NCBI RefSeq assembly: GCF_910594005.1
Contig: NC_057827.1
Span: forward strand, 1,612,001 to 1,676,000
From: Cervus elaphus
Lineage: Eukaryota > Chordata > Mammalia > Artiodactyla > Cervidae
DNA: 64,000 nt
Direction of reading: 5' to 3'
Shown: positions 25,041 to 36,968 of the stretch, in pieces
Position numbering within the stretch: the first letter of the stretch is position 1
Layout: each line of letters begins with the position of its first letter
Program-made: the position numbers and the translations under genes
Notes under the pieces: generated by a model
Databases searched by the model: none
Told to the model about the DNA's origin: nothing
Seen by the model: the letters and a program-made list of their open reading frames with translations, nothing else

Positions 25041-25834
25041 GGTGGTATTCCTCTGGAGTCGAAGCCAGGGACTAACCTCTCATCTCGAGTTGATTTTTGG
25101 TCCACGGTGCTCTTTCGTGTCGCTACAGTGACCTCAGGAACCCTCTAGCCTTGAAACAGTGTTCTTGGGGTTTCTCTGGAGTACCATGAGGAAATCAAGG
25201 CTCCTTTCATGTGTGATGTGCAACACGGAATTGCTCTGCACGCAGTGCAGGAGAATCGGGCCTCATCTCGCGGCGAGGGGGAAGTCTCATGGTTTTTCTC
25301 GAGTTGCGGCGGGAACCTGGGGTATATTCTCGAGTTACGACGGGGATGGCCCTTCCACACACGTGTTTGTTCAGCGACGGCAGGACTCCTGGCTACCTGC
25401 GAGGGACAATTCGCGATTCTCATCGAGGCTTGGCAGGGCAATTGAGACGCCTCTCCAGCTGAGGCGGGAGACCAAGGGTCCTTTCCACGTGCCACAGGAA
25501 TCCTGGGACTCCTATCAAGTTTCACGACGAGTCAGGCATCGTCTCCTTTGGAGGCACTGATCTCCGCATACCTCTGGAGTTTTCAAAGGATGTGAGGCCT
25601 CTGGTCGCGATGAGGTGGGGAACTAGGTCTTTCTCTGTGGTCTCCACAGGGGATTCAGACATCCTTTCGTCTTGGGAGATGCAAGACGAGCCTGCATTCA
25701 AGTCACTGCAGGGATATCCGGACTTATTTCGAGTCAGGGCATCACGGTGTCCATTCCACTTGAGGCCGCAAACTCAGGGTCCCTCTCACATACCTAGAGC
25801 TGAGAGAAGCCTCCTCTTGTGGTGCTTGTGGTAA
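25041..25834. repeat. Monomer M33 (794 bp, independent deletions)
   Basis: Single-base losses in 'gtaccatgaggaaatc' and 'gggtcctttcc'. Private 'tggctacctgcg' and 'tcatcgaggc'. Confidence 0.9.
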
Positions 25835-26629
25835 GGTGGTATTCCTCTGGAGTCGAAGCCAGGGACTAACCTCTCATCTCGAGTTGATTTTTGGTCCACG
25901 GAGCTCTTTCGTGTTGCTACAGTGACCTCAGGATCCCTCTAGCCTTGAAACAGTGTTCTTGGGGTTTCTCTGGAGTGCCATCACGGAAATCAAGGCTCCT
26001 TTCATGTGTGATGTGCAACACGGAATTGCTCTGCACGCAGTGAAGGGGAATCGGGCCTCATCTCGCGGCGAGGGGGAAGTCTCATGGTTTTTCTCGAGTT
26101 GCGGCGGGAACCTGGGGTATATTCTCGAGTTACGACGGGGATGGCCCTTCCACACACGTGTTTGTTCAGTGACGTCAGGACTCCTGCCTAGTTGCGAGGG
26201 ACAACTCGGGATTCTCCTCGAGGCTTGGCAGGGCAATTGGGACGCCTCTCCAGCTGAGGCTGGAAACCAAGGGTCCCTTTCATGTGCCACAGGAATCCTG
26301 GGACTCCTATCAAGTTTCACGAGGAGTCAGGCATTGTCTCCTTTGGAGGCACTGATCTCCGCGTACCTCTGGAGTTTTCAAAGGATGTGAGGCCTCCGTT
26401 CGCGATGAGGTGGGGAAGTAGGTCTTTCTCTGTGGTCTCCACAGGGGATTCAGTCATCCTTTCGTCTTGGGAGATGCAAGACGAGCCTGCATTCAAGTCA
26501 CTGCAGGGATATCCGGCCTTATTTCGAGTCAGGGCATCGCGGTGTCCATTCCACTTGAGGCCGCAAACTCAGGGTCCCTCTCACATACCTAGAGCTGAGA
26601 GAAGCCTCCTCTTGAGGTGCTTGTGGTAA
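25835..26629. repeat. Monomer M34 (795 bp)
   Basis: Second half as M24 ('gaggctggaaacc', 'ccctttcatgtgcc'). tgacgtca at 26170-26177. Confidence 0.9.
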
Positions 26630-27425
26630 GGTGGTATTCCTCTGGAGTCGAAGCCAGGGACTAACCTCTCATCTCGAGTTGATTTTTGGTCCACGGTGCT
26701 TTTTCCTGTTGCTACAGTGACCTCAGGATCCCTCTAGCCTTGAAACAGTGTTCTTGGGGTTTCTCTGGAGTGCCATCAAGGAAATCAAGGCTCCTTTCAT
26801 GTGTGATGTGCAACTCGGAATTGCTCTGCACACGGTGCAGGGAAATCGGGCCTCATCTCGCGGCCAGGGGGAAGTCTCATGGTTTTTCTCGAATTGCGGA
26901 GGGAACCTGGGGTATATTCTCGAGTTACGACGGGGATGGCCCTTCCACACACGTGTTTGTTCAGCGACGTCAGGACTCCTGCCTAGTTGCGAGGGACAAC
27001 TCGGGATTCTCCTCGAGGCTTGGCAGGGCAATTGGGACTCCTCTCCAGCTGAGGTGGGAGACAAAGGGTCCCTTTCCACGTGCCACAGGAATCCTGGGAC
27101 TCCTATAAAATTTAACGAGGAGTCAGGCATCGTCTCCTTTGGAGGCACTGATCTCTGCGTACCTCTGGAATTTTGAAAGGATGTGAGGCCTCCAGTCGCC
27201 ATGAGGTGAGGAACTAGGTCTTTCTCTGTGGTCTCCACAGGGGATTCAGACATCATTTCGGCTTGGGAGATGCAAGACGAGCCTGCATTCAAGTCACTGC
27301 AGGGATATCCGGCCTTATTTCGAGTCAGGGCATCACGGTGTCCATTCCACTTGAGGCCGCAAAATCAGGGTCCCTCTCACATACCTAGAGCTGAGAGAAG
27401 CCTCCTCTTGTGGTGCTTGTGGTAA
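26630..27425. repeat. Monomer M35, class v (796 bp)
   Basis: Near copy of M25. Private 'gctttttcctgttgc' and 'atttcggcttgg'. Confidence 0.92.
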
Positions 27426-28221
27426 GGTGGTATTCCTCTGGAGTCGACGCCAGGGACTAACCTCTCATTTCGAGTTGATTTTTGGCCCACGGAGCTGTTT
27501 CATGTTGCTAAAGTGACCTCAGGATCCCTCTATCCTTGAAACAGTGATCTTGGGCTTTCTCTGGAGTGCCATCAAGGAAATCAAGGCTCCTTTCATGTGT
27601 GATGTGCAACACGGAATTGCTCTGCACGCACTGCAGGGGAATCTGGCCTCATCTCGCGGCGAGGGGGAAGTCTCATGGTTTTTCTCGAGTTGCGGCGGGA
27701 ACCTGGGGTATATTCTCGAGTTATGACGGGGATGGCCCTTCCACCCACGTGTTTGTTCAGTGACGTCAGGACTCCTGCCTAGTTGCGAGGGACAACTCTG
27801 GATTCTCCTCGAGGCTTGGAAGGGCAGATGGGACACCTCTCCAGCTGAGGCGGGAGACCAATTGTCCCTTTCCACGTGCCACAGGAATCCTGGGACTCCT
27901 ATCAAGTTTCACGAGGAGTCAGGCATGGTCTCCTTTGGAGGCACTGATCTCCGTGTACCTCTGGAGTTTTCAAAGGATGTGAGGCCTCCGGTCGCGATGA
28001 GGTGGGGAAGTAGGTCTTTCTGTGTGGTCTCCACAGGGGATTCAGACATCCTTTCGTCTTGGGAGATGCAAGACGAGCCTGCATTCAACTCACTGCAGGG
28101 ATATCCGGCCTTATTTCGAGTCAGGGCATCGCGGTGTCCATTCCACTTGAGGCCGCAAACTCAGGGTCCCTCTCACATACCTAGAGCTGAGAGAAGCCTC
28201 CTCTTGAGGTGCTTGTGGTAA
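27426..28221. repeat. Monomer M36, class w (796 bp)
   Basis: Near copy of M26 but without its 1-bp loss. tgacgtca at 27761-27768; private 'cagtgatcttggg'. Confidence 0.92.
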
Positions 28222-29017
28222 GGTGGTATTCCTCTGGAGTCGAAGCCAGGGACTAACCTCTCATCTCGAGTTGATTTTTGGTCCACGGAGCTCTTTCGTG
28301 TTGCTACAGTGACCTCAGGATCCCTCTAGCCTTGAAACAGTGTTCTTGGGCATTCTCTGGAGTGCCATCAAGGAAATCAAGGCTCCTTTCATGTGTGATG
28401 TGCAACACTGAATTGCTCTGCACGCAGTGCAGGGAAATCGGGCCTCATCTCGCGGCGAGGGGGAAGTCTCATGGTTTTTCTCGAGTTGCGGCGGGAACAT
28501 GGGGTATATTCTCTAGTTACGACGGGGATGGCCCTTCCACACACGTGTTTGTTCAGCGACGGCAGGACTCCTGCCTAGTTGCGAGGGACAACTCGGGATT
28601 CTCCTCGAGGCTTGGCAGGGCAATTGGGACGCCTCTCCAGCTGAGGCAGGAGACCAAGGGTCCCTTTCCACATGCCACAGGAATCCTGGGACTCCTATAA
28701 AGTTTCACGAGTAGTCAGGCATCGTCTGCTTAGGAGGCACTGATCTCTGCGTACCTCTGGAGTTTTGAAAGGATGTGAGGCCTCCGGTCGCCATGAGGTC
28801 GGGAACTAGGTCTTTCTCTGCGGTTTCCACAGGGGATTCAGACATCCTTTCATCTTGGGAGATGCAAAACGAGCCAGCATTCAAGTCACTGCAGGGATAT
28901 CCGGCCTTATTTCCCGTCAAGGCATCACAGTCTCCATTCCACTTGAGGCCGCAAAATCAGGGTCCCTCTCACATAGGTAGAGCTGAGAGAAGCCTCCTCT
29001 TGAGGTGCTTGTGGTAA
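28222..29017. repeat. Monomer M37, class x (796 bp)
   Basis: Near copy of M27, with private 'caacactgaattg' and 'gaggtcgggaac'. Confidence 0.92.
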
Positions 29018-29813
29018 GGTGGTATTCCTCTGGAGTTGAAGCCAGGGACTAACCTCTCATCTCGAGTTGATTTTTGGTCCACGGTGCTCGTTCGTTTTGC
29101 TACAGTGACCTCAGGATCCCTCTAGCCTTGAAACAGTGTTCTTGGCGTTTCTCTGGAGTGCCATCAAGGAAATTAAGGCTCCTTTCATGTTTGATGTGCA
29201 ACACGGAATTGCTCTGCATGCAGTGCAGGGGAATCGGGCCTCATCTCGCGGCGAGGGGGAAGTCTCATGGTTTTTCTCGAGTTTCGGAGGGAACCTGGGG
29301 TATATTCTCGATTTACGACGGGGATGGCCCTTCTACCCACGTGTTTGTTCAGCGACGTCAGGACTCCTGCCTAGTTGCGAGGGACAACTCGGGATTCTCC
29401 TCGAGGCTTGGCAGGGCAATTGGGACGCCTCGCCAGCTGAGGCGGGAGACCAAGGGTCCCTTTCCACGTGCCACAGGAATCCTGGGACTCCTATCAAGTT
29501 TCACGAGGAGTCAGGCATCGTCTCCTTTGGAGGCACTGATCTCCGTGTACCTCTGGAGTTTTCAAAGGATGTGAGGCCTCCGGTGGCGATGAGGTGGGGA
29601 ACTAGGTCTTTCTCTGTGGTCTCCACAGGGGATTCAGACATCCTTTCGTCTTGGGAGATGCAAGACGAGCCTGCATTCAAATCACTGCAGGGATATCCGG
29701 CCTTATTTCGAGTCAGGGCATCGCACAGTCCATTCCACTTGAGGCCGCAAACTCAAGGTCCCTCTCACATACCTAGAGCTGAGAGAAGCCTCCTCTTGAG
29801 GTGCTTGTGGTAA
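29018..29813. repeat. Monomer M38, class t (796 bp)
   Basis: Near copy of M28. Private 'cttggcgtttctc'; lacks 'ccacgttccac'. Confidence 0.92.
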
Positions 29814-30609
29814 GGTGGTATTCCTCTGGAGTCGAAGCCAGGGACTAACCTCTCATCTCGAGTTGATTTTTGGTCCACGGAGCTCTTTCGTGTGGCTACA
29901 GTGACCTCAGAATGCCTCTAGCCTTGAAACAGTGTTCTTGGGGTTTCTCTGGAGTGCCATCAAGGAAATCAAGGCTCCTTTCATGTGTGATGTGCAACAC
30001 GGCATTGCTCTGCACGCAGTGCAGGGGAATCGGGCCTCATCTCGCGGCGAGGGGGAAGTCTCATGGTTTTTCTCGAGTTGCGGCGGGAACCTGGGGTATA
30101 TTCTCGAGTTACGACGGGGATGGCCCTTCCACCCACGTGTTTGTTCAGCTACGTCAGGACTCCTGCCTAGTTGCGAGGGACAACTCGGGATTCTCCTCGA
30201 GGCTTGGCAGGGCAATTGGGACGCCTCTCCAGCTGAGGCGGGAGACCAAGGGTCCCTTTCCAGGTGCCACAGGAATCCTGGGACTCCTATCAAGTTTCAC
30301 GAGGAGTCAGGCATCGTGTCCTTTGAAGGCACTGATCTGCCCGTACCTCTGGAGTTTTTAAAGGATGTGAGGCTTCTGGTCGCGCTGAGGTGGGGAACTA
30401 GGTCTTTTTCTGTGGTCTCCACAGGGGATTCAGACATCCTTTCATCTTGGGAGATGCAAGACGAGCCTGCATTCAAGTCACTGCAGGGATATCCGGCCTT
30501 ATTTCGCGTCAGGGCATCACAGTGTCCATTCCACTTGAGGCCGCAAACTCAGGGTCCCTCTCACATACCTAGAGCTGAGAGAAGCCTCCTCTTGAGGTGC
30601 TTGTGGTAA
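29814..30609. repeat. Monomer M39, u/s hybrid (796 bp)
   Basis: Front u, back s-like but without the NotI site. Private 'gtttttaaagg' and 'cgcgctgagg'. Confidence 0.9.
30151..30250. other. Crossover interval in hybrid monomer M39 (u to s)
   Basis: The front has u markers ('cagaatgcctc', 'cagctacgtc'). The back has s markers ('gatctgcccgta', 'gaggcttctggtcgc'). This is the boundary between the middle and right domains. Confidence 0.7.
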
Positions 30610-31403
30610 GGTGGTATTCCTCTGGAGTCGAAGTCAGGGACTAACCTCTCATTTCGAGTTGATTCTTGGTCCACGGAGCTCTTTCTTCTTGCTACAGTGA
30701 CCTCAGGATCCCTCTAGCCTTGAAACAGTGTTCTTGGGGTTTCTCTGGAGTGCCATCAAGGAAACCAAGGCTCCTTTCATGTTTGATGTGCAACACGGAA
30801 TTGCTCTGTACGCAGCGCAGGGTATCGGGCCTCATCTCGCGGCGAGGGGGAAGTCTCATGGTTTTTCTCGAGTTGCGGCGGGAACCTGGGGTATATTCTC
30901 GAGTTACGACGGGGATGGACCTTCCACACACGTGTTTGTTCAGCGACGTCAGACTCCTGCCTAGTTGCGAGGGACAACTCGGGATTCTCCTCGAGGCTTG
31001 GCAGGGCAATTGGGACGCCTCTCCAGCTGAGGCGGGAGACCAAGGGTCCCTTTCCACGTGCCACAGGAATCCTGGGACTCCTATCAAGTTTCACGAGGAG
31101 TCAGGCATCGTCTCCTTTGAAGGCACTGATCTCCGCTTACCTCTGGAGTTTTCAAAGGATGTGAGGCCTACGGTCGCCATGAGGTGGAAAACTATGTCTT
31201 TCTCTGCGGTCTCCACAGGGGATTCAGACATCCTTTCATCTTGGGAGATGCAAGACGAGCCTGCATTCAAGTCACTGCAGGGATATCCGGCCTTATTTCA
31301 CGTCAGGGCATCGCAGCGTCCATTCCACTTGAGGCCGCAAAATCAGGGTCCCTCTCACATACCTAGAGCTGAGAGAAGCCTCCTCTTGAGGTGCTTGTGG
31401 TAA
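30610..31403. repeat. Monomer M40, 794-bp class
   Basis: Has 'cagggtatcggg' and 'gacgtcagactcc'. The only member with 'gggcctcatctcgcgg' after the first deletion. Confidence 0.92.
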
Positions 31404-32199
31404 GGTGGTATTCCTCTGGAGTCGAAGCCAGGGACTAACCTCTCATCTCGAGTTGATTTTTGGTCCACGGAGCTCTTTCGTGTTGCTATAGTGACCTCAG
31501 GATGCCTCTAGCCTTGAAACAGTGTTCTTGGGGTTTCTCTGGAGTGCCATCAAGGAAATCAAGGCTCCTTTCCTGTTTGATGTGCAACACGAAATTGCTC
31601 TGCATGTCGTGCAGGGGAATCGGGCCTCATCTGGCGGCGAGGGGGAAGTCTCATGGTTTCTCTCGAGTTACGGCGGGAACCTGGGGTATATTCTCGAGTT
31701 ACGACGGGGATGGCCCTTCCACCCACGTGTTTATTCAGCGACGTCAGGACTCCTGCCTAGTTGCGAGGGACAACTCGGGATTATCCTCGAGGCTTGGCAG
31801 GGCAATTGGGACGCCTCTCCAGCTGAGGCGGGAGACCAAGGGTCCCTTTCCAGGCGCCACAGGAATCCTGGGACTCCTATCAAGTTTCACGAGGAGTCAG
31901 GCATCGTCTCCTTTGAAGGCACTGATCTGCGCGTCCCTCTGGAGTTTTCAAAGGATGTGAGGCTTCTGGTCGCGATGAGGTGGGGAACTAGGTCTTTTTC
32001 TGTGGTCTCCACAGGGGATTCAGACATCCTTTCGTCTTGGGATATGCAAGACGAGCCTGCATTCAAGTCACTGCAGGGATATCCGGCAGTATTTCGAATC
32101 AGGGCATCGCGGTGTCCATTCCACTTGAGGCCGCAAACTCAGGGTCCCTCTCACATACCTAGAGCTGAGAGAAGCCTCCTCTTGAGGTGCTTGTGGTAA
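31404..32199. repeat. Monomer M41, class a (796 bp)
   Basis: Has 'gctatagtgacc', 'cacgaaattgc', 'ccaggcgccac', 'ggatatgcaagac' and 'cagtatttcgaatc'. Confidence 0.92.
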
Positions 32200-32995
32200 G
32201 GTGGTATTCCTCTGGAGTCGAAGCCAGGGACTAACCTCTCATTTCGAGTTGATTCTTGGTCCACGGAGCTCTTTCGTCTTGCTACAGTGACCTCAGGATC
32301 CCTCTAGCCTTGAAACAGTGTTCTTGGGGTTTCTCTGGAGTGCCATCAAGGAAATCAAGGCTCCTTTCATGTTTGATGTGCAACACGGAATTGCTCTGCA
32401 CGCAGTGCAGGGGAATCGGGCCTCATCTCGCGGCGAGGGGGAAGTCTCATGGTTTTTCTCGAGTTGCGGCGGGAACCTGGGGTATATTCTCGAGTTACAA
32501 CGGGGATGGCCCTTCCACCCACGTGTTTGTTCAGCGACGTCAGGACTCCTGCCTAGATGCGAGGGACAACTCGGGATTCTCCTCGAGGCTTGGCAGGGCA
32601 ATTGGGACGACTCTCCCGCTCAGGCGGGAGACCAAGGGTCCCTTTCCACGTGCCACAAAAATCCTGGGACTCCTATCAATTTTCACGACGAGTCAGGCAT
32701 CGTCTCCTTTGGAGGCACTGATCTCCGCGTACCTCTGGAGTTTTCAAAGGATGTGAGGCCTCCGGTCGCGATGAGGTGGGGAACTAGGTCTTTCTCTGTG
32801 GTCTCCACAGGGGATTCAGACATCCTTTCATCTTGGGAGATGCAAGACGAGCCTGCATTCAAGTCACTGCAGGGATATCCGGCCTTATTTCGAGTCAGGG
32901 CATCGCACAGTCCATTCCACTTGAGGCCGCAAAATCAGGGTCCCTCTCACATACCTAGAGCTGAGAGAAGCCTCCTCTTGAGGTGCTTGTGGTAA
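32200..32995. repeat. Monomer M42, b/c hybrid (796 bp)
   Basis: Front as M62 ('gacgactctcccgctcagg', 'cacaaaaatcctgg'). Tail as M63 ('gcacagtcc', 'caaaatcagg'). Confidence 0.9.
32831..32894. other. Crossover interval in hybrid monomer M42 (b to c)
   Basis: Up to 'cctttcatcttgg' the monomer follows b (as M62). From 'ttcgagtcagg' and 'gcacagtcc' it follows the tail of c (as M63). The net effect is loss of one monomer from HOR copy A. Confidence 0.7.
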
Positions 32996-33789
32996 GGTGG
33001 TATTCCTCTGGAGTCGAAGCCAGGGACTAACCTCTCATCTCGAGTTGATTTTTGGTCCACGGAGCTCTTTCGTGTTGCTACAGTGACCTCAGGATTCCTC
33101 TAGCCTTGAAACAGTGTTCTTGGGGTTTTTCTGGAGTGCCATCAAGGAAATCAAGGCTCCTTTCATGTGTGATGTGCAACACGGAATTGCTCTGTACGCA
33201 GCGCAGGGTATCGGGCTTCATTTTGCGGCGAGGGGGAAGTCTCATGGTCTTTCTCGAGTTGCGATGGGAACCTGGGGTATATTCTCGAGTTACGACGGGG
33301 ATGGCCTTTCCACCCACGTGTTTGTTCAGCGACGTCAGACTCCTGCCTAGTTGCGAGGGACAACTCGGGATTCTCCTCGAGGCTTGGCATGGCAATTGGG
33401 ACGCCTCTCCAGCTGAGGTGGGAGACCAAGGGTCCCTTTCCACGTGCCACAGGAATCCTGGGACTCCTATCAAGTTTCACGAGGAGGCAGGCATCGTCTT
33501 CTTTGAAGGCACTGATCTCCGCTTACCTCTGGAGTTTTCAAAGGATGTGAGGCCTACGGTCGCCATGAGGTGGAAAACTATGTCTTTCTCTGCGGTCTCC
33601 ACAGGGGATTCAGACATCCTTTCATCTTGGGAGATGCAAGACGAGCCTGCATTCAAGTCTCTGCAGGGATATCCGGCCTTATTTCACGTCAGGGCATCGC
33701 AGCGTCCATTCCACTTGAGGCCGCAAACTTAGGCTCCCTCTCACATACTTAGAGCTGAGAGAAGCCTCCTCTTGAGGTGCTTGTGGTAA
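32996..33789. repeat. Monomer M43, class d (794 bp)
   Basis: Has 'gggtttttctggag', 'ggcaggcatcgtcttc', 'caaacttaggctcc' and 'catacttagagc'. Confidence 0.92.
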
Positions 33790-34585
33790 GGTGGTATTCC
33801 TCTGGAGTCGAAGCCAGGGACTAACCTCTCATCTCGAGTTGATTTTTGATCCACGGAGCTCTTTCGTGTTGCTACAGTGACCTCAGGATGCCTCTAGCCT
33901 TGAAACAGTGTTCTTGGTGTTTCTCTGGAGTGCCATTAAGGAAATCAAGGCTCCTTTCCTGTTTGATGTGCAACACGGAATTGCTCTGCATGTCGTGCAG
34001 GGGAATCGGGCCTCATCTGGCGGCGAGGGGGAAGTCTCATGGTTTTTCTCGAGTTACGGCGGGAACCTAGGGTATATTCTCGAGATACGACGGGGATGGC
34101 CCTTCCACCCACGTGTTTGTTCAGCGACGTCAGGACTCCTTCCTAGTTGTGAGGGACAACTCGGGATTATCCTCGAGGCTTGGCAGGGCAATTGGGACGC
34201 CTCTCCAGCTGAGGCGGGAGACCAAGGGTCCCTTTCCAGGTGCCACAGGAATCCTGGGACTCCTATCAAGTTTCACGAGGAGTCAGCCATCGTCTCCTTT
34301 GAAGGCACTGATCTGCGCATCCCACTGGAGTTTTCAAAGGATGTGAGGCTTCTGGTCGCGATGAGGTGGGGAACTAGGTCTTTCTCTGTGGTCTCCACAG
34401 GGGATTGAGACATCCTTTCGTCTTGGGAGATGCAAGACGAGCCTGCATTCAAGTCACTGCAGGGATATCCGGCCGTATTTCGAATCAGGGCATCGCGGTG
34501 TCCATTCCACTTGAGGCCGCAAACTCAGGGTCCCTCTCACATACCTAGAGCTGAGAGAAGCCTCCTCTTGAGGTGCTTGTGGTAA
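33790..34585. repeat. Monomer M44, class e (796 bp)
   Basis: Has 'tttttgatccacgg', 'cgagatacgacgg', 'ccttcctagttgtg' and 'ggggattgagac'. The last of these puts a stop in the frame that is open in most other monomers. Confidence 0.92.
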
Positions 34586-35380
34586 GGTGGTATTCCTCTG
34601 GAGTCGAAGCCAGGAACTAACCCCTCATCTCGAGTTGATTTTTGGTCCACGGAGCTCTTTCGTGTTGCTACAGTGACCTGAGGATCTCTCTAGCCTTGAA
34701 ACAGTGTTCTTGGGGTTTCTCTGGAGTGTCATCAAGGAAATCAAGGCTCCTTTCATGTTTGATGTGCAACACGGAATTGCTCTGCACGCACTGCAGGGGA
34801 ATCTGGCCTCATCTCGCGGCGAGGGGGAAGTCTCATGGTTTTTCTCGAGTTGCGGCGGGAACCTGGGGTATATTCTCGAGTTACGACGGGGATGCCCTTT
34901 CACACACGTGGTTGTTCTGCGACGTCAGGACTCCTGCCTAGTTGCGAGGGCCAACTCGGGATTCTCCTCGAGGCTTGGCAGGGCAATTGGGACGCCTCTC
35001 CAGCTGAGTCGGGAGACCAATTGTCCCTTTCCACGTGCCACAGGAATCCTGGGACTCCTATCAAGTTTCACGAGGAGTCAGGCATCTTCTCCTTTGGAGG
35101 CACTGATCTCCGCATACCTCTGGAGTTTTCAAAGGATGTGAGGCCTCCGGTCGCAATGAGGTGGGGAACTAGGTCTTTCTCTGTGGTCTCCACAGGGGAT
35201 TCAGACATCCTTTCTTCTTGGGAGATGCAAGACGAGCCTGCATTCAAGTCACTGCAGGGATATCCGGCCTTATTTCGCGTCAGGGCATCGCAGAGTCCAT
35301 TCCACTTGAGGCCGCAAAATCAGGGTCCCTCTCACATACCTAGAGCTGAGAGAAGCCTCCTCTTGAGGTGCTTGTGGTAA
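34586..35380. repeat. Monomer M45, class f (795 bp)
   Basis: Has 'gatgccctttcac', 'cgtggttgttctgcg', 'gctgagtcggg', 'ccaattgtccc' and 'tttcttcttgg'. Confidence 0.92.
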
Positions 35381-36174
35381 GGTGGTATTCCTCTGGAGTC
35401 GAAGCCAGGAACTAACCTCTCATCTCGAGTTGATTTTTGGTCCACGGAGCTCTTTCGTGTTGCTACAGTGACCTCAGGATTCCTCTAGCCTTGAAACAGT
35501 GTTCTTGGGGTTTCTCTGGAGTGCCATCAAGGAAATCAAGGCTCCTTTCATGTGTGATGTGCAACACGGAATTGCTCTGTACGCACCGCAGGGTATCGGG
35601 CTTCATTTTGCGTCGAGGGGGAAGTCTCATGGTTTTTCTCGAGTTGCGATGGGAACCTGGGGTATATTCTCGAGTTACGACGGGGATGGCCCTTCCACCC
35701 ACGTGTTTGTTCAGCGACGTCAGACTCCTGCCTAGTTGCGAGGGACAACTCGGGATTCTCCTCGAGGCTTGGCAGGGCAATTGGAACGCCTCTCCAGCTG
35801 AGGCGGGAGACCAAGGGTCCCTTTCCACGTGCCACAGGAATCCAGGGACTCCTATCAAGTTTCACGAGGAGTCAGGCATCGTCTCCTTTGAAGGCACTGA
35901 TCTCCGCTTACCTGTGGAGTTTTCAAAGGATGTGAGGCCTACGGTCGCCATGAGGTGGAAAACTATATCTTTCTCTGCGGTCTCCACAGGGGATTCAGAC
36001 ATCCTTTCATCTTGGGAGATGCAAGACGAGCCTGCATTCAAGTCACTGCAGGGATATCCGGCCTTATTTCGAGTCAGGGCATCGCGGTGTCCATTCAACT
36101 TGAGGCCGCAAACTCAGGGTCCCTCTCACATACCTAGAGCTGAGAGAAGCCTCCTCTTGAGGTGCTTGTGGTAA
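35381..36174. repeat. Monomer M46, class g (794 bp)
   Basis: Has 'tgcgtcgaggg', 'aatccagggactcc', 'cttacctgtgg' and 'actatatctttc'. Private 'ttggaacgcc'. Confidence 0.92.
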
Positions 36175-36968
36175 GGTGGTATTCCTCTGGAGTCGAAGCC
36201 AGGGACTAACCTCTCATCTCGAGTTGATTTTTGGTCCACGGAGCTCTTTCGTGTTGCTACAGTGACCTCAGGATTCCTCTAGCCTTGAAACAGTGTTCTT
36301 GGGGTTTCTCTGGAGTGCCATCAAGGAAATCAAGGCTCCTTTCATGTGTGATGTGCAACACGGAATTGCTCTGTACGCACCGCAGGGTATCGGGCTTCAT
36401 TTTGCGGCGAGGGGGAAGTCTCATGGTTTCTCCTGAGTTGCGATGGGAACCTGGGGTATATTCTCGAGTTACGACGGGGATGGCCCTTCCACCCACGTGT
36501 TCGTTCAGCGACGTCAGACTCCTGCCTAGTTGCGAGGGACAACTCGGGATTCTCCTCGAGGCTTGGCATGGCAATTGGGACGCCTCTCCAGCTGAGGCGG
36601 GAGACCAAGGGTCCCTTTCCACGTGCCACAGGAATCCTGGGACTCCTATCAAGTTTCACGAGGAGTCAGGCATCGTCTCCTTTGAAGGCACTGATCTCCG
36701 CTTACCTCTGGAGTTTTCAAAGGATGTGAGACCTACGGTCGCCGTGAGGTGGAAAACTATGTCTTTCTCTGCGGTCTCCACAGGGGATTCAGACATCCTT
36801 TCATCTTGGGAGATGCAAGACGAGCCTGCATTCAAGTCACTGCAGGGATATCCGGCCTTATTTCGAGTCAGAGCATCGCAGCGTCCATTTCACTTGAGGC
36901 CGCAAAATCAGGGTCCATCTCACATACCTAGAGCTGAGAGAAGCCTCCTCTTGAGGTGCTTGTGGTAA
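36175..36968. repeat. Monomer M47, class h (794 bp)
   Basis: Has 'cctgagttgcgatgg', 'gtgttcgttcag' and 'gatgtgagacctacgg'. Confidence 0.92.

Larger units (their letters stand above)
17881..25834. repeat. Middle-domain HOR, first copy (M24-M33, 7,954 bp)
   Basis: The second half of M24 and all of M25-M28 reappear as M34-M38, 7,954-7,955 bases downstream, with only scattered differences. This defines a 10-monomer HOR whose first copy ends with M33. Confidence 0.8.
25835..30200. repeat. Middle-domain HOR, second copy (M34-M39 front), truncated
   Basis: M34-M38 repeat M24-M28. M39 starts as the u monomer that follows t in the first copies, then switches to an s-type second half at about 30.2 kb, where the right-domain monomer set takes over. 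Confidence 0.75.

Noticed and set aside
30666..31403. A 245-codon open frame (and its counterparts in each 794-bp monomer) as a gene
   Set aside because: It is part of the tandem unit and recurs dozens of times. It shifts with 1-bp indels, overlaps equally open frames in other phases and on the other strand, and resembles no protein family I know.
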